A DNA stretch of 64,000 nucleotides. Origin: Gloeocapsopsis sp. IPPAS B-1203 (GTDB taxonomy: Bacteria; Cyanobacteriota; Cyanobacteriia; Cyanobacteriales; Chroococcidiopsidaceae). Below, one piece after another: positions 56,064 to 64,000 of this stretch (positions are counted from its first letter, which is position 1; each line of letters opens with the position of its first letter). The DNA lies in NCBI RefSeq assembly GCF_002749975.1, contig NZ_PEIG01000001.1:372001-436000 (forward strand), in the 5' to 3' direction. The notes below the pieces were generated by a model. That model worked only from the letters and a program-made list of their open reading frames with translations. It made no database searches and had not been told where the DNA came from. Made by a program: the position numbers and the translations under genes.

Positions 56064-56140
56064 GATTTACTCATAAATCTATTTCTTACAGTGGGCGGAG
56101 CCACACTTTGTTTGAGTAGCCCCGACTTCAGTCGTAGGGC
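56064..56140 (+). ncRNA. Orphan three-hairpin element B, resembling an IS200/IS605-type right end
   Basis: The order is hairpin GATTTA-CTCA-TAAATC (56064-56079), an imperfect hairpin AGTGGGC...GCCACACT (about 56090-56107), linker TTTGTTTGAGTAG, and hairpin GCCC-CGACT-TC-AGTCG-TA-GGGC (56119-56140). Spacing and linkers match element A (15998-16075), while stem bases differ by pairing-preserving changes. No transposase or tnpB is in the window. Confidence 0.5.
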
Positions 56141-56204
56141 ATTTGTGTGATTCAGGTGGGAAGTCTCATAATTTCAGCAAGCAATTCTGCTCAGATATAA
56201 GCTA

Positions 56205-57143
56205 ATGCAAGACTGGTGGAGAGAAACTTTTCCAAAAGGGCGGCAAAATTTAACGATCGCCGATGCTAATGGTCATCCTGTTTCAATTGCTTATGGAGAA
56301 AAAGGTACAGGAAAACCACTAATCTTGATTCATGGTATTGGTAGTTGGTCTTATAGTTGGCGTCATTGTATTGAACCACTCTCAAAATACTTTCGCGTGA
56401 TTTGCTTTGATGCGAAAGGATACGGTTTCTCCGAGAAACTAGCACATCCAGAACACCCAGGGCATCAACTGATAGAATTAGAGCGGATTATTCGTGCTTT
56501 ATGTAATGAACCTGCGATTGTAGTAGCAATCTCTTTAGGTGCATTGGTGAGTCTTGCAGTTATTCAAGAGCATCCAGACTTATTTGCAAGTTTAGTCTTA
56601 ATTAATGTACCAATATTTCCTGAACGATTACCTAACCGATGGATGCGATCGCTTTCCGATTTGCCAATTGAATTATTAAAAATCGTTGATTCGCTGCGGT
56701 TAACATTCCTTTTCTCGACGCTTGTCCGCGCGATCGTGCGAGTCGAACGCCGTGAAGTTTTGGTAGATTGGTCAGCAGTCACACCTGAAGAAGTCTATTG
56801 GATTACTTACCCCTACATTTACATCCCTGGAACACTAGCGAAAGTCACTGAAGAGCTACAAATTGCTGCCCAGGAAATCAAATGCTTACAGCAAAAGCAA
56901 CCTAATTTAATTAGTAAAATTCAAGCACGTTTAGGTGACATTACTTGTCCAACACTCATTGTCTGGGGCGATCAAGATCGCTGGTTTCCGGTAAGTGATG
57001 CTGAAAAATTGCGATCGCACATTCCCCATTCGCAAGTAAAAATTCTCCAAGACTGCGGTCACGATGCACCTGCAAACTCTCCTAATGAACTCAATGCTGC
57101 AATCTTAGAGTTTCTCTGCAAGACAAGTTTCCTCACTTATTAA
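56205..57143 (+). CDS. Alpha/beta hydrolase
   Basis: The 312-residue protein has the oxyanion-region HGIGSWSYSWR, DAKGYGFSEK, and a nucleophile elbow AISLGALVSL (Ser as nucleophile; the usual first Gly of GxSxG is Ala). The acid is Asp in VWGDQDRWFPVSDA and the His is in DCGHDAPANSP. This is the fold of many esterases, haloperoxidase-like and C-C hydrolases; the substrate is unknown. It is convergent with the cellulose-synthase-like gene. Confidence 0.88.
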   Translation: MQDWWRETFPKGRQNLTIADANGHPVSIAYGEKGTGKPLILIHGIGSWSYSWRHCIEPLSKYFRVICFDAKGYGFSEKLAHPEHPGHQLIELERIIRALCNEPAIVVAISLGALVSLAVIQEHPDLFASLVLINVPIFPERLPNRWMRSLSDLPIELLKIVDSLRLTFLFSTLVRAIVRVERREVLVDWSAVTPEEVYWITYPYIYIPGTLAKVTEELQIAAQEIKCLQQKQPNLISKIQARLGDITCPTLIVWGDQDRWFPVSDAEKLRSHIPHSQVKILQDCGHDAPANSPNELNAAILEFLCKTSFLTY

Positions 57144-57157
57144 TACTTACTAAAAAG

Positions 57158-59410
57158 CTATACCTGAGCAACTTTAATAGCACTCGCTGATAAATTTCGA
57201 TTAAACAAAACTCGCGGGCGCAGTAAAATTTTAAATATCAGAAATAAAGAAGCTAATTCTCCTGGTGTATTCTGAATTTTCCATTGTCCAGGACGACAAA
57301 ATAATATTTCTATTAGTTGACATTGTTGAGTTAAATCAAGTGTCTCAAAAGATATCCGTAGTGTAGGAAATTCACCGTCAAATCTACTTTGGATAATTTG
57401 CCCTATTAAAGTTAATTTTTCCTCCATTATTTCTAAGGTTACTGGTATAACTGTATGCGAAAAAGAACTTATTGATTGAGTTAAGATCACTTCTGCCCCC
57501 ACTTCTGAAAGCATTGTCGTTATACCCCAAAACGTTTGATCAGCAATTTTGAGTTGCACAATTCGTCTGAGGTAAAACCACGCAAATAAATCATTGGGAA
57601 CATCAATTAAAATTAGTAAGGCGATCGCGATCGCAATTAAGTTATAAGCACTCCAGATCCAACCTAAGTTAATCCCTTCAAGATGTTGAGACATTTCTGA
57701 AGTTACCCATGCACCTTTGACGATACACATTCCTAGATTACGCCAGAGACTAATTGCTGTAGCGATGAATAAAATAATTAGAGGTGAAGCAAGTTTCCAG
57801 TTGAAAGTATAGCGATCGCTTGTAGTTCCTTTGGGCGTTACTTTAAAGCCTCTAGAAAAAGGACGCAGCATAACTTGAATTGTATTCAATGCTAAGGGAA
57901 AACATAGAACTAGCGAGTAAACATCTGATAATAAAGCTGAGCGCGATCGCCCGTTTAACCAAGCAAATACTGTTAATTGAACTAAATAATAAGGCAAAAA
58001 GAAATATAAAAGTTCTGGTATTGTTGCTCGAATAGGAATAATATTCAAGAACGAATAAGCTAATGGCATTATGAGAAAGCCAACCCGAGAGATACTCGTA
58101 AACCAGTGCAGCAAGCCTTCTAAATGAGCTAATCTCTGTAATAGAGTTAACCCTGGAATCGTTAATGGATTGGCACTAATAAAAAAACCTTGTAATGTAC
58201 CTTGTGCCCACCTTAATCGTTGTGTAGCATGAGCAGCAATATTTTCCGCAGCTAAACCTGCGCTCAACTTTTCATTCAAATAGACAAGTCGATAGCCTTG
58301 AGCAGATAAGCGGATTCCTGTAAAGTAGTCTTCACTGAGTGAATCTGTAACAAAGCCCCCAGCCATTTCTAACGCACTACGACGCACCACAAACGAAGTA
58401 CCAGAACAGACAACACTACCTGCTGCATCCCGAATCGGCTGAATTTGTCGATAAAAAACCTCTTCTTCAGATGTAAGAATGTTTTCTAACCCTAAATTAC
58501 GAGTAATTGGATCGAAATTATAAAAGCTTTGTGGTGTTTGTACTAAGGCAACAGAATTATCTTGGAAAAAACCTACAGTGCGTGTTAGAAAGTTTTTTGT
58601 TGGTACAAAATCTGCATCAAAGACAACAATTAATTCACCCTGAGTTTGCCTAATTGCATGATTTAAATTTCCTGCTTTGGCGTAGTTGTTATTAGGTCTG
58701 GTAATATATTCGCAGCCTAGTTTTTGAGCTAGTTTTTTGATTTCTGGACGTTTAGTGTCATCAAGCAGATAAATTGTTTTGCATGGATACTCTAAGGCTT
58801 GGCATCCAATAATTGTGCGCTTAAGAATAAACTCAGGTTCATTATAAGTCGGAATGAGAATATCAACTGTAGGAGTAAAACTACCATCAATAACAGATAA
58901 GGAGCATTGATCGGCTTCGCTGTGGCGATCGCTCACATTTAGCATTAAAAATAACTGAATCGTACCACTGAGTAATATCAGCCCTTCAAAAAAAAACAAC
59001 CCTAAGCTAAATACACCATTTAACGGATCGGCAACATTTAAAGTAGAAAGCGATCGCCATAAGATATAGCGCATTGTCAAGATTAGCAAAATTCCTACAA
59101 CTAACTGTCTTGCCCAAACACGCGGTTGAGGAGATATTTTTGTAACTATAAAAACTATCAAAAAAAGTACTACTGTAGGTGCTAACAAATACTCACCCAT
59201 AACCATAGGTACTGCAAGCCACATGGGAGGATTTTCTTGCAGCACTTGAATTTGTGCAAAAATTTCTGAAACTCTATCTTCACCTGTAAACCAGGCTGTA
59301 ACAATAATTGCGCATAAAGTGAAAATTCCTACAAGTACCAAAGTTGCTACTCGCAATCGCCGCACGCCTCGGCGTCTATCGACACCTTGGCTATCAACCT
59401 GAGAAATCAT
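57158..59410 (-). CDS. Cellulose-synthase-like membrane glycosyltransferase (GT2)
   Basis: This protein of about 750 residues has N-terminal membrane helices, then a GT2 domain with VDILIPTYNEPEFI, LDDTKRPEIK, the D-x-D motif VVFDADF, QTPQSF, the catalytic base region LSEDYFTGIRL and the QRLRW motif (ATQRLRWAQGTLQGFF). More membrane helices and a C-terminal beta-rich region that may be PilZ-like follow. The D, D, D, QxxRW set identifies a processive glycosyltransferase of the BcsA type, making cellulose or a related beta-glucan. No bcsB or other accessory gene is adjacent. The ATG at 59410 is preferred; a TTG at 59464 could extend it by 18 residues. Confidence 0.88.
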   Translation of the reverse strand: MISQVDSQGVDRRRGVRRLRVATLVLVGIFTLCAIIVTAWFTGEDRVSEIFAQIQVLQENPPMWLAVPMVMGEYLLAPTVVLFLIVFIVTKISPQPRVWARQLVVGILLILTMRYILWRSLSTLNVADPLNGVFSLGLFFFEGLILLSGTIQLFLMLNVSDRHSEADQCSLSVIDGSFTPTVDILIPTYNEPEFILKRTIIGCQALEYPCKTIYLLDDTKRPEIKKLAQKLGCEYITRPNNNYAKAGNLNHAIRQTQGELIVVFDADFVPTKNFLTRTVGFFQDNSVALVQTPQSFYNFDPITRNLGLENILTSEEEVFYRQIQPIRDAAGSVVCSGTSFVVRRSALEMAGGFVTDSLSEDYFTGIRLSAQGYRLVYLNEKLSAGLAAENIAAHATQRLRWAQGTLQGFFISANPLTIPGLTLLQRLAHLEGLLHWFTSISRVGFLIMPLAYSFLNIIPIRATIPELLYFFLPYYLVQLTVFAWLNGRSRSALLSDVYSLVLCFPLALNTIQVMLRPFSRGFKVTPKGTTSDRYTFNWKLASPLIILFIATAISLWRNLGMCIVKGAWVTSEMSQHLEGINLGWIWSAYNLIAIAIALLILIDVPNDLFAWFYLRRIVQLKIADQTFWGITTMLSEVGAEVILTQSISSFSHTVIPVTLEIMEEKLTLIGQIIQSRFDGEFPTLRISFETLDLTQQCQLIEILFCRPGQWKIQNTPGELASLFLIFKILLRPRVLFNRNLSASAIKVAQV

Positions 59411-59531
59411 GATTTTTCTAGTTTGTACTGCTGCTAGGAAAATACCAAGTTCTTCTCCCAGCAAAATGATTTCTCTTTAAGAAGTAAATGAGATTTCTCT
59501 GAGAAAGTAAATGAATAGCAGGCAATCGCCC

Positions 59532-60122
59532 TTATTGCTTGATAGTTTTGAGCGCCCATTGAGGTAATTCTTCTGCAAACTGATAATCAAGCGGTAAGTG
59601 TCCAACTAAAAGCCGGAAGTAGATAGGTCCATAAAGAATATCGATCGCCAATTCTGGATCAAGACTCGGCTCAAACTCGCCGTTTTTTATTCCCTGCTCA
59701 ATGATAGCTTTAGCCGCAGCGCGGCGGGGGTAGATAAAGTGATCGCGGTAACTGGCTAGGGCTTCTGGTTCCGCTTGTCCCTCAGCAATAATCTGCGCTA
59801 CGATACGCCCATAGTCCCCGCTAAAGGCTTTGATGAGCGTCGCCATTTGTTGCGAGAGTGCTTCTGTTGCTGATAAACCTTCAGGAAACTGAATCTCAGG
59901 CGACAGTTTTTCTAAAAATGCATCCATCACCACTGCTACTTTACTCGACCACCAACGATAAATCGTCGTTTTACCGACTCCAGACTCGCGGGCGATCGCC
60001 TCTATCGACAAGTCTCGCAATGTAGTTGTTTTAAGTAACTCCCAAGTTGCGTCTAAAATCGCTGTCTTTGCTTCTTCAGAGCGAGGTCGTCCAATTCGTT
60101 TATTGGCAGGGCTTTGAGGCAT
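59532..60122 (-). CDS. TetR/AcrR-family transcriptional regulator
   Basis: The 196-residue protein begins KRIGRPRSEEAKTAILDATWELLKTTTLRDLSIEAIARESGVGKTTIYRWWSSKVAVVMDAFL, a complete TetR helix-turn-helix. Its C-terminal ligand-binding domain resembles TetR_C_11-type modules (GQAEPEALASYRDHFIYPRR). It is divergent from the ABM-VOC-aldo/keto reductase operon, separated by 183 bp, so it probably controls that operon. The ATG at 60122 is preferred over the frame's upstream start at 60185, which would extend into the promoter region. Confidence 0.9.
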   Translation of the reverse strand: MPQSPANKRIGRPRSEEAKTAILDATWELLKTTTLRDLSIEAIARESGVGKTTIYRWWSSKVAVVMDAFLEKLSPEIQFPEGLSATEALSQQMATLIKAFSGDYGRIVAQIIAEGQAEPEALASYRDHFIYPRRAAAKAIIEQGIKNGEFEPSLDPELAIDILYGPIYFRLLVGHLPLDYQFAEELPQWALKTIKQ

Positions 60123-60137
60123 TTTTGAAATAAATGC

Positions 60138-60166
60138 TTGACATCTAAGCTCTATTCTAATACGAT
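60138..60166 (+). promoter_or_regulatory. Putative sigma-70-type promoter for the ABM-VOC-AKR operon
   Basis: TTGACA (60138-60143) is followed after exactly 17 bp by TACGAT (60161-60166), on the plus strand and 140 bp before the first gene. A repeated ATACG-ATACG follows the -10 and may be a regulator contact. The site would lie inside the divergent TetR gene's leader. Confidence 0.5.
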
Positions 60167-60305
60167 ACGTGTCATAAATAAACAATACGCAACGAAGCGA
60201 AATAAAAAAGGGAGGTTATATAAAGCATCTATTCTGACCAGCTTGGCTGAAATCACACAGAAATTTTGGAAAATCGTGCTGTTAGCAACAACTTCAGCTT
60301 AAATT

Positions 60306-60899
60306 ATGCTTGCAACAACAATGCATTCTAAAGTCAACACAAACAATTCCCAACCGATCGCGGTGTTAGTGTCGCGTCATCCACGTAAAGGTAAAGAACG
60401 CGAGTTTGAACAAGCCTTATCTGACACAATTCACACCGCGCTTCAATTTCCTGGTCATTTGGGCGTAACTGTTCTCAAACCCCAACCCAATGAATCGGAA
60501 GCCTATCGAATTCTCGTCAAGTTTGACTCAGCAATGCATTTTCAGCACTGGTATCACTCAACTGCTGCTCATTATTGGTTTAATACTCTGGCAGATTTAG
60601 AAGAACAACCAGCCAATTTAGAAGTGATGACCGGACTCGAAACTTGGTTTACGGTCAGTAACAATACGCTTCGACCGATCATACCACCACCGCGTTACAA
60701 AATGGCACTCGTGACATGGATAGCTATTTTCTTACTCATAGTCGCAATCAACATATTATTTGGTAGCTTCCTAGCTTCGTTGTCAATGTTGCTGCGTAGT
60801 TTTGTTCTGACTGTTGTGTTAGTTACGTTGATGACCTACGTTGTTGTGCCGAGAATGACACGGTTATTCAGTGGGTGGTTGTATCCAAAGCAACGCTAA
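60306..60899 (+). CDS. Antibiotic biosynthesis monooxygenase (ABM) domain membrane protein
   Basis: The 197-residue protein has an N-terminal ABM ferredoxin-like domain (IAVLVSRHPRKGKEREFEQALSDTIHTALQFPGHLGVTVLKPQ...YRILVKFDSAMHFQHW) with typical strand order. Two C-terminal membrane helices (ALVTWIAIFLLIVAINILFGSFL and SFVLTVVLVTLMTYVVVP) follow. ABM proteins bind or oxygenate quinoid and related compounds; this membrane-linked form is common in bacteria but uncharacterised. It is first in a three-gene operon with a VOC protein (11 bp later) and an aldo/keto reductase. Confidence 0.88.
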   Translation: MLATTMHSKVNTNNSQPIAVLVSRHPRKGKEREFEQALSDTIHTALQFPGHLGVTVLKPQPNESEAYRILVKFDSAMHFQHWYHSTAAHYWFNTLADLEEQPANLEVMTGLETWFTVSNNTLRPIIPPPRYKMALVTWIAIFLLIVAINILFGSFLASLSMLLRSFVLTVVLVTLMTYVVVPRMTRLFSGWLYPKQR

Positions 60900-60910
60900 A
60901 GGAAAAAATT

Positions 60911-61354
60911 ATGACACAGTCAAATGTCACTGCTAATAGTTTAAATTCAATGCAAATCGACCATGTGGCATTAAATGTACCAAATTTTCAAGAAACGATC
61001 GCGTGGTATCAAGAAAAACTGGATGCCAAGATTGAGCGAGAATGGACAGTTGATATTTTTCCCGATCTCAAACTAGCTTACTTAAATGTGTACGGATTTC
61101 GCATTGAAATTGTTGGTAGTACTCAACCGCAAGCTGGAATGCCAACAGCAGAAAACTTCGGCGACGGACTGCGCACCAGTGGTATTGGACATTTTTGTTT
61201 CCGTGTAGATGATGTTGATGCAGTACTTGCGGAACTGAATCGCCGAGGCGTAGCAACGTTTGTTGAACTCGGTAGTTACCCAAATGCTGGAGTTCGGCTT
61301 TGTTTTGTGAAAGACAATAACGGCAATCTGATTGAGTTTGTCACTCCTCTATAG
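60911..61354 (+). CDS. VOC-superfamily (glyoxalase/dioxygenase fold) protein
   Basis: The 147-residue protein has two beta-alpha-beta-beta-beta modules: MQIDHVALNVPNFQETIAWYQEKLDA and IGHFCFRVDDVDAVLAELNRRGV, ending FVKDNNGNLIEFVTP. The first-strand His and last Glu could be metal ligands. Function is unspecified (isomerase, lyase or dioxygenase). The ATG at 60911 has GGAAA upstream. It lies 11 bp after the ABM gene, so co-transcribed. Confidence 0.88.
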   Translation: MTQSNVTANSLNSMQIDHVALNVPNFQETIAWYQEKLDAKIEREWTVDIFPDLKLAYLNVYGFRIEIVGSTQPQAGMPTAENFGDGLRTSGIGHFCFRVDDVDAVLAELNRRGVATFVELGSYPNAGVRLCFVKDNNGNLIEFVTPL

Positions 61355-61373
61355 ATTTCTAAAAAGGTCTACA

Positions 61374-62258
61374 ATGAATGCGCAACAACCATCTATTACT
61401 TCCACATTTCATTTGGGTGGAGATCTGATCATCAATCGTCTTGGCTACGGCGCGATGCGACTAACCAAACAACCTGGCAACTTTGGTCCCTACGCTGACT
61501 GGGAAGGGGGACAACAATTACTCCGTCGTGCTGTTGAACTGGGTGTAAACTTCATTGACACGGCTGAAGCTTATGGTCCTGGCTACAATGAAGAACTAAT
61601 AGCCGCTGCACTTCACCCTTACCCACCTAATTTAACTGTTGCAACCAAGGGCGGCGTTCTTAAAACTGCACCTGATAATATTCGCGCCGATGGTTCACCT
61701 GAAAGTTTACGTCGCAGTTGCGAAGCTAGCTTACAACGTCTGAGAGTTGAATGCATTGATTTGTATCAACTACATCGTCCTGACCCTAATGTACCGTTTG
61801 CTGAATCTGTAGGGGCGCTAGCAGAACTACAACACGAAGGTAAGATTCGTCATATTGGCTTGTCAAACGTGACGCTCAACCAATTGGAAGCAGCCCGAAA
61901 GATAGTTGCGATCGCTTCTGTACAGAATCGCTTTAACATTACAGAGCAAAGTGGAGCAGACATTCTTGACTATTGTACCCAACACAATATTGCGTTTATT
62001 TCCTACGCACCCCTAGGCGCACATCCTCTTAAACGCGGCGCACCAGTTGCGAATACACAAGGAATCCTCGCAGAGATTGCAATACGTCATGGCGTGAAAC
62101 CTAATCAGATTGCCTTAGCTTGGATGTTGCACCGTGCGCCCAATATTGTACTGATTCCAGGAACAACGACGAGTGCTCATCTAGAAGAAAACGTTGCAGC
62201 TGCCTCAATCAAATTCACAAATGAAGAACTTGAGTTGCTCGATAAACCTCTTGCATAA
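61374..62258 (+). CDS. Aldo/keto reductase
   Basis: This 294-residue TIM-barrel NADPH oxidoreductase has the catalytic tetrad visible as FIDTAEAYGPG (Asp, Tyr), VATKGG (Lys) and YQLHRPDPN (His). The cofactor-binding end is IPGTTTSAHLEENVAA. It is similar to YghZ/Tas-type aldo/keto reductases. The start ATG at 61374 is 19 bp after the VOC stop, preceded by AAAGG. The operon ABM-VOC-AKR suggests detoxification or interconversion of reactive carbonyls or quinones; this is inference from context. Confidence 0.92.
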   Translation: MNAQQPSITSTFHLGGDLIINRLGYGAMRLTKQPGNFGPYADWEGGQQLLRRAVELGVNFIDTAEAYGPGYNEELIAAALHPYPPNLTVATKGGVLKTAPDNIRADGSPESLRRSCEASLQRLRVECIDLYQLHRPDPNVPFAESVGALAELQHEGKIRHIGLSNVTLNQLEAARKIVAIASVQNRFNITEQSGADILDYCTQHNIAFISYAPLGAHPLKRGAPVANTQGILAEIAIRHGVKPNQIALAWMLHRAPNIVLIPGTTTSAHLEENVAAASIKFTNEELELLDKPLA

Positions 62259-62289
62259 ATCGCAACTGCTCCTTGTTTTAGCAACAAAT

Positions 62290-63456
62290 TCATTCACGAA
62301 GCTTTCCAGTAGATAAAGTTCCCATCAAGGATACTACTGTCATTGCGACTAACACAACTATTACAAAACCAAAAGCGACTTTGAGATCAATTTGATCGGC
62401 AATGCTACCTAGAATGAATGGTGAAATTAAAATTGCCATCCCCACTCCAATCGAGAGACGTGCAACTGCTAGATCAGACTGCAAGTTAGCAGCACCAACT
62501 GCAAGTGAGAGAATAAGAGGATAAAAGTTAGCAATACCAAGCCCAGCAATAAGTAAACCGAGAATGTTGATTGGGGCAAAATTAGCCAACCAAAACATTG
62601 GAAAACCGAAAAAAGTTATTGCGATCGCACCTAATAGTAAAATCTCATCCCGCACAAGCCGACTAAGGCGGCTAAACATTACACGTCCAACAAAACCCGA
62701 TAACACAAAAATACTCATCGTGCTAGCTGCATGACTCCTTGTTAAGCCAACAGCAGTTTCTAGAAAATCTGCACCCCAAAAGAAAATGCAGTACTCAACT
62801 GATACGCCTAGGAAAATGACTACCCAGTAGATCCAAAATGTTCTTGGCAATTTTTGATGTAGTGCACTTCCTGCAACTTGAGGTGTTGCAACAACGGGAA
62901 TAGATTGTCGAAACTTTATGCTAATCAGAATTAATGCGATCGCCGCCGAATACAAAGCACTGCGCCAGCCCCATCCTATTTGCTGAAAACCACCGATCAA
63001 CAAGGGAACAAGACTCGCACCAATACTAGCAGCAATATTTGCCTCAGTCAGCGCTAGTGTACGCTGTGCCTGATACTGATCAGAAAGTGCTGCCTGAATT
63101 GTCATCTGAAGAATAGAACCAAGTAGCCCTAAAAGTAATGTACTGGCAATAGTAAAACTTGCTTGAGGTGAGAGTGCTAAAGTTAAAGCACCTAGCGACA
63201 TCCCAACAGCACCAGCCCATAAATTAAAACTACGTCCCCATATCTGAGTTGTGCGCTCGCTCACCAATCCAGCTAAAATCATCCCCAACGCAAACGCACT
63301 GAAATGCAGTCCGCCTACGATGTAGCTCATTCCCAATTCAGCCCGTAGAAATGGCATGAGTGGACCTAAAGCCGCTTGTAAATACGCAAAGTAAGCTGTC
63401 ATCAAGTACGCTAACCAGGTAAAACGATTCCGTACAAATAGAGCTTTTGCTGGCAT
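62290..63456 (-). CDS. Major facilitator superfamily transporter
   Basis: The 388-residue protein has 12 predicted membrane helices, with YFAYLQAALGPLMPFLRAELGMSYIVGGLHFSAFALGMILAGLVSERTTQIWGR in the first repeat. GRVMFSRLSRLV replaces the usual loop-8/9 signature in the second. It is an uncharacterised MFS branch (CynX/YbfB-like sugar or drug exporters are the nearest match). It is divergent from a TetR gene across a palindrome, so it is probably regulated by that TetR. Substrate is unknown. Confidence 0.9.
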   Translation of the reverse strand: MPAKALFVRNRFTWLAYLMTAYFAYLQAALGPLMPFLRAELGMSYIVGGLHFSAFALGMILAGLVSERTTQIWGRSFNLWAGAVGMSLGALTLALSPQASFTIASTLLLGLLGSILQMTIQAALSDQYQAQRTLALTEANIAASIGASLVPLLIGGFQQIGWGWRSALYSAAIALILISIKFRQSIPVVATPQVAGSALHQKLPRTFWIYWVVIFLGVSVEYCIFFWGADFLETAVGLTRSHAASTMSIFVLSGFVGRVMFSRLSRLVRDEILLLGAIAITFFGFPMFWLANFAPINILGLLIAGLGIANFYPLILSLAVGAANLQSDLAVARLSIGVGMAILISPFILGSIADQIDLKVAFGFVIVVLVAMTVVSLMGTLSTGKLRE

Positions 63457-63479
63457 AGTGTATGTAGTATTTTTTATAT

Positions 63480-63514
63480 TTGACTAATCGTTCCAAAATT
63501 GTTATAACAGTTTT
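63480..63514 (+). promoter_or_regulatory. Promoter with overlapping palindromic operator (TetR autoregulation)
   Basis: TTGACT (63480-63485), a 17-bp spacer and TATAAC (63503-63508) form a good promoter for the downstream TetR gene. The -10 box lies inside a perfect palindrome TGTTATAACA (63500-63509). This is extended by A4/T4 flanks to AAAATTGTTATAACAGTTTT (63495-63514). Binding there would block RNA polymerase. The opposite MFS gene lies 39 bp away and could be controlled from the same site. Confidence 0.7.
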
Positions 63515-63533
63515 AGAAGGGCAATTAAAGTTG

Positions 63534-64000
63534 ATGGCGCGTAAGAAAGAGTTTGATCGAGATGAGGTGCTAGAAAAAGCAATGGAAACTTTCTGGTGCC
63601 AAGGATATGAAGCAACATCAGTCCAAGACTTGGTTGAACAAATGGGAATAAACCGAGGAAGTCTTTACGATACCTTTGGTGATAAACGCGCCCTATTTCT
63701 CGCGGCGATCGCGCATTACAATAACACAACTTTTACAGAAGCGATCGCTCAATTAGAAGCACCAGGCGCAGCTAAGCAAGCAATTGTAGATTACTTTCAA
63801 AACTTCATTGAGTGTGCCACAAATGACAAACAACAACGCGGTTGCTTGATAACCAATTCAGCCGTAGAATTGGCACCACATGACCAATATACTGCGAGTT
63901 GCATTACTGCCCATCTTCAGCGCCTAGAAAATGCTTTCTATCATGCCTTAGTTAACGCAAATGAAAAAGGTGAAATTACTCCTAAACAAGATCTGCGAGC
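63534..64000 (+). CDS. TetR-family regulator (3'-truncated by window edge)
   Basis: The frame is open to the end of the window from ATG 63534. It begins ARKKEFDRDEVLEKAMETFWCQGYEATSVQDLVEQMGINRGSLYDTFGDKRALFLAAIAHY, a complete TetR HTH. The ligand domain start (QQRGCLITNSAVELAPHD) matches the TetR_C group seen in AcrR/YcdC-like regulators. It probably represses the divergent MFS transporter and itself through the palindrome in its promoter. The C-terminus lies outside the window. Confidence 0.9.
   Translation, partial: MARKKEFDRDEVLEKAMETFWCQGYEATSVQDLVEQMGINRGSLYDTFGDKRALFLAAIAHYNNTTFTEAIAQLEAPGAAKQAIVDYFQNFIECATNDKQQRGCLITNSAVELAPHDQYTASCITAHLQRLENAFYHALVNANEKGEITPKQDLR

Overview
The window is a stretch of cyanobacterial chromosome. 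The HIP1 octamer GCGATCGC recurs throughout, and there are several cyanobacterial marker genes: a photosystem II S4-domain protein, a Ycf66-family protein, an IleRS carrying a CAAD membrane domain, a KaiB-fold protein and adjacent serA-prmA. Intergenic spaces hold GGTAAT-type heptamer repeats and GTGGGAG/CTACCC low-complexity blocks. The overall look suggests a large-genome filamentous or Chroococcidiopsis/Gloeocapsopsis-like lineage, but the genus cannot be fixed from sequence reading alone.

Layout. 0-16 kb is mostly core metabolism and envelope: a 5'-truncated PEP-utilising enzyme, a lipid kinase, an ExoD protein, two paralogous stress/glycine-zipper proteins, tRNA-Val(GAC), a Usp protein, an alanine/Na+ symporter, an SDR, the PSII S4 protein, serA, prmA, trxA and fabG. 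A TetR regulator with an unusual C-terminal zinc ribbon stands divergent to a Rieske oxygenase. 16-32 kb holds a thioesterase, an Ntn-hydrolase acylase, a siderophore-type ABC ATPase, a PMT-family glycosyltransferase, trmB, a frameshifted phosphoesterase, a FIST protein, wecB, pilT with a KaiB-fold protein downstream, gnd and a Ycf66 protein.

32.5-37 kb is a decaying island. It contains a broken AraC regulator whose lesion sits exactly on a HIP1 site, a frameshifted four-helix-bundle gene, a truncated Uma2 gene, two toxin-antitoxin pieces with in-frame TGA codons, degenerate duplicated repeats, and one apparently intact BrnT/BrnA pair.

37-42 kb has ileS, an orphan ParA-type ATPase and an azoreductase. 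42.6-49.4 kb is an AT-rich accessory block with a sulfotransferase and a tight three-gene operon: a multi-winged-helix protein, an AAA+ ATPase, and an 862-residue fusion of an RNase D-like exonuclease, a Cas4/RecB-like Fe-S nuclease and an FtsK-like motor. This operon is the best candidate in the window for an undescribed DNA-processing or defence system.

50-64 kb returns to ordinary content: a large anchored protein, thrC, DUF29, YihY, DUF4112, an alpha/beta hydrolase and a cellulose-synthase-like glycosyltransferase. It ends with a small redox/detoxification group (TetR; ABM-VOC-aldo/keto reductase operon; MFS exporter divergent to a second TetR whose promoter overlaps a palindrome). Two orphan three-hairpin elements (about 16.0 and 56.1 kb) show compensatory changes and resemble the right ends of IS200/IS605 elements. 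No rRNA, CRISPR array or intact transposase was seen.
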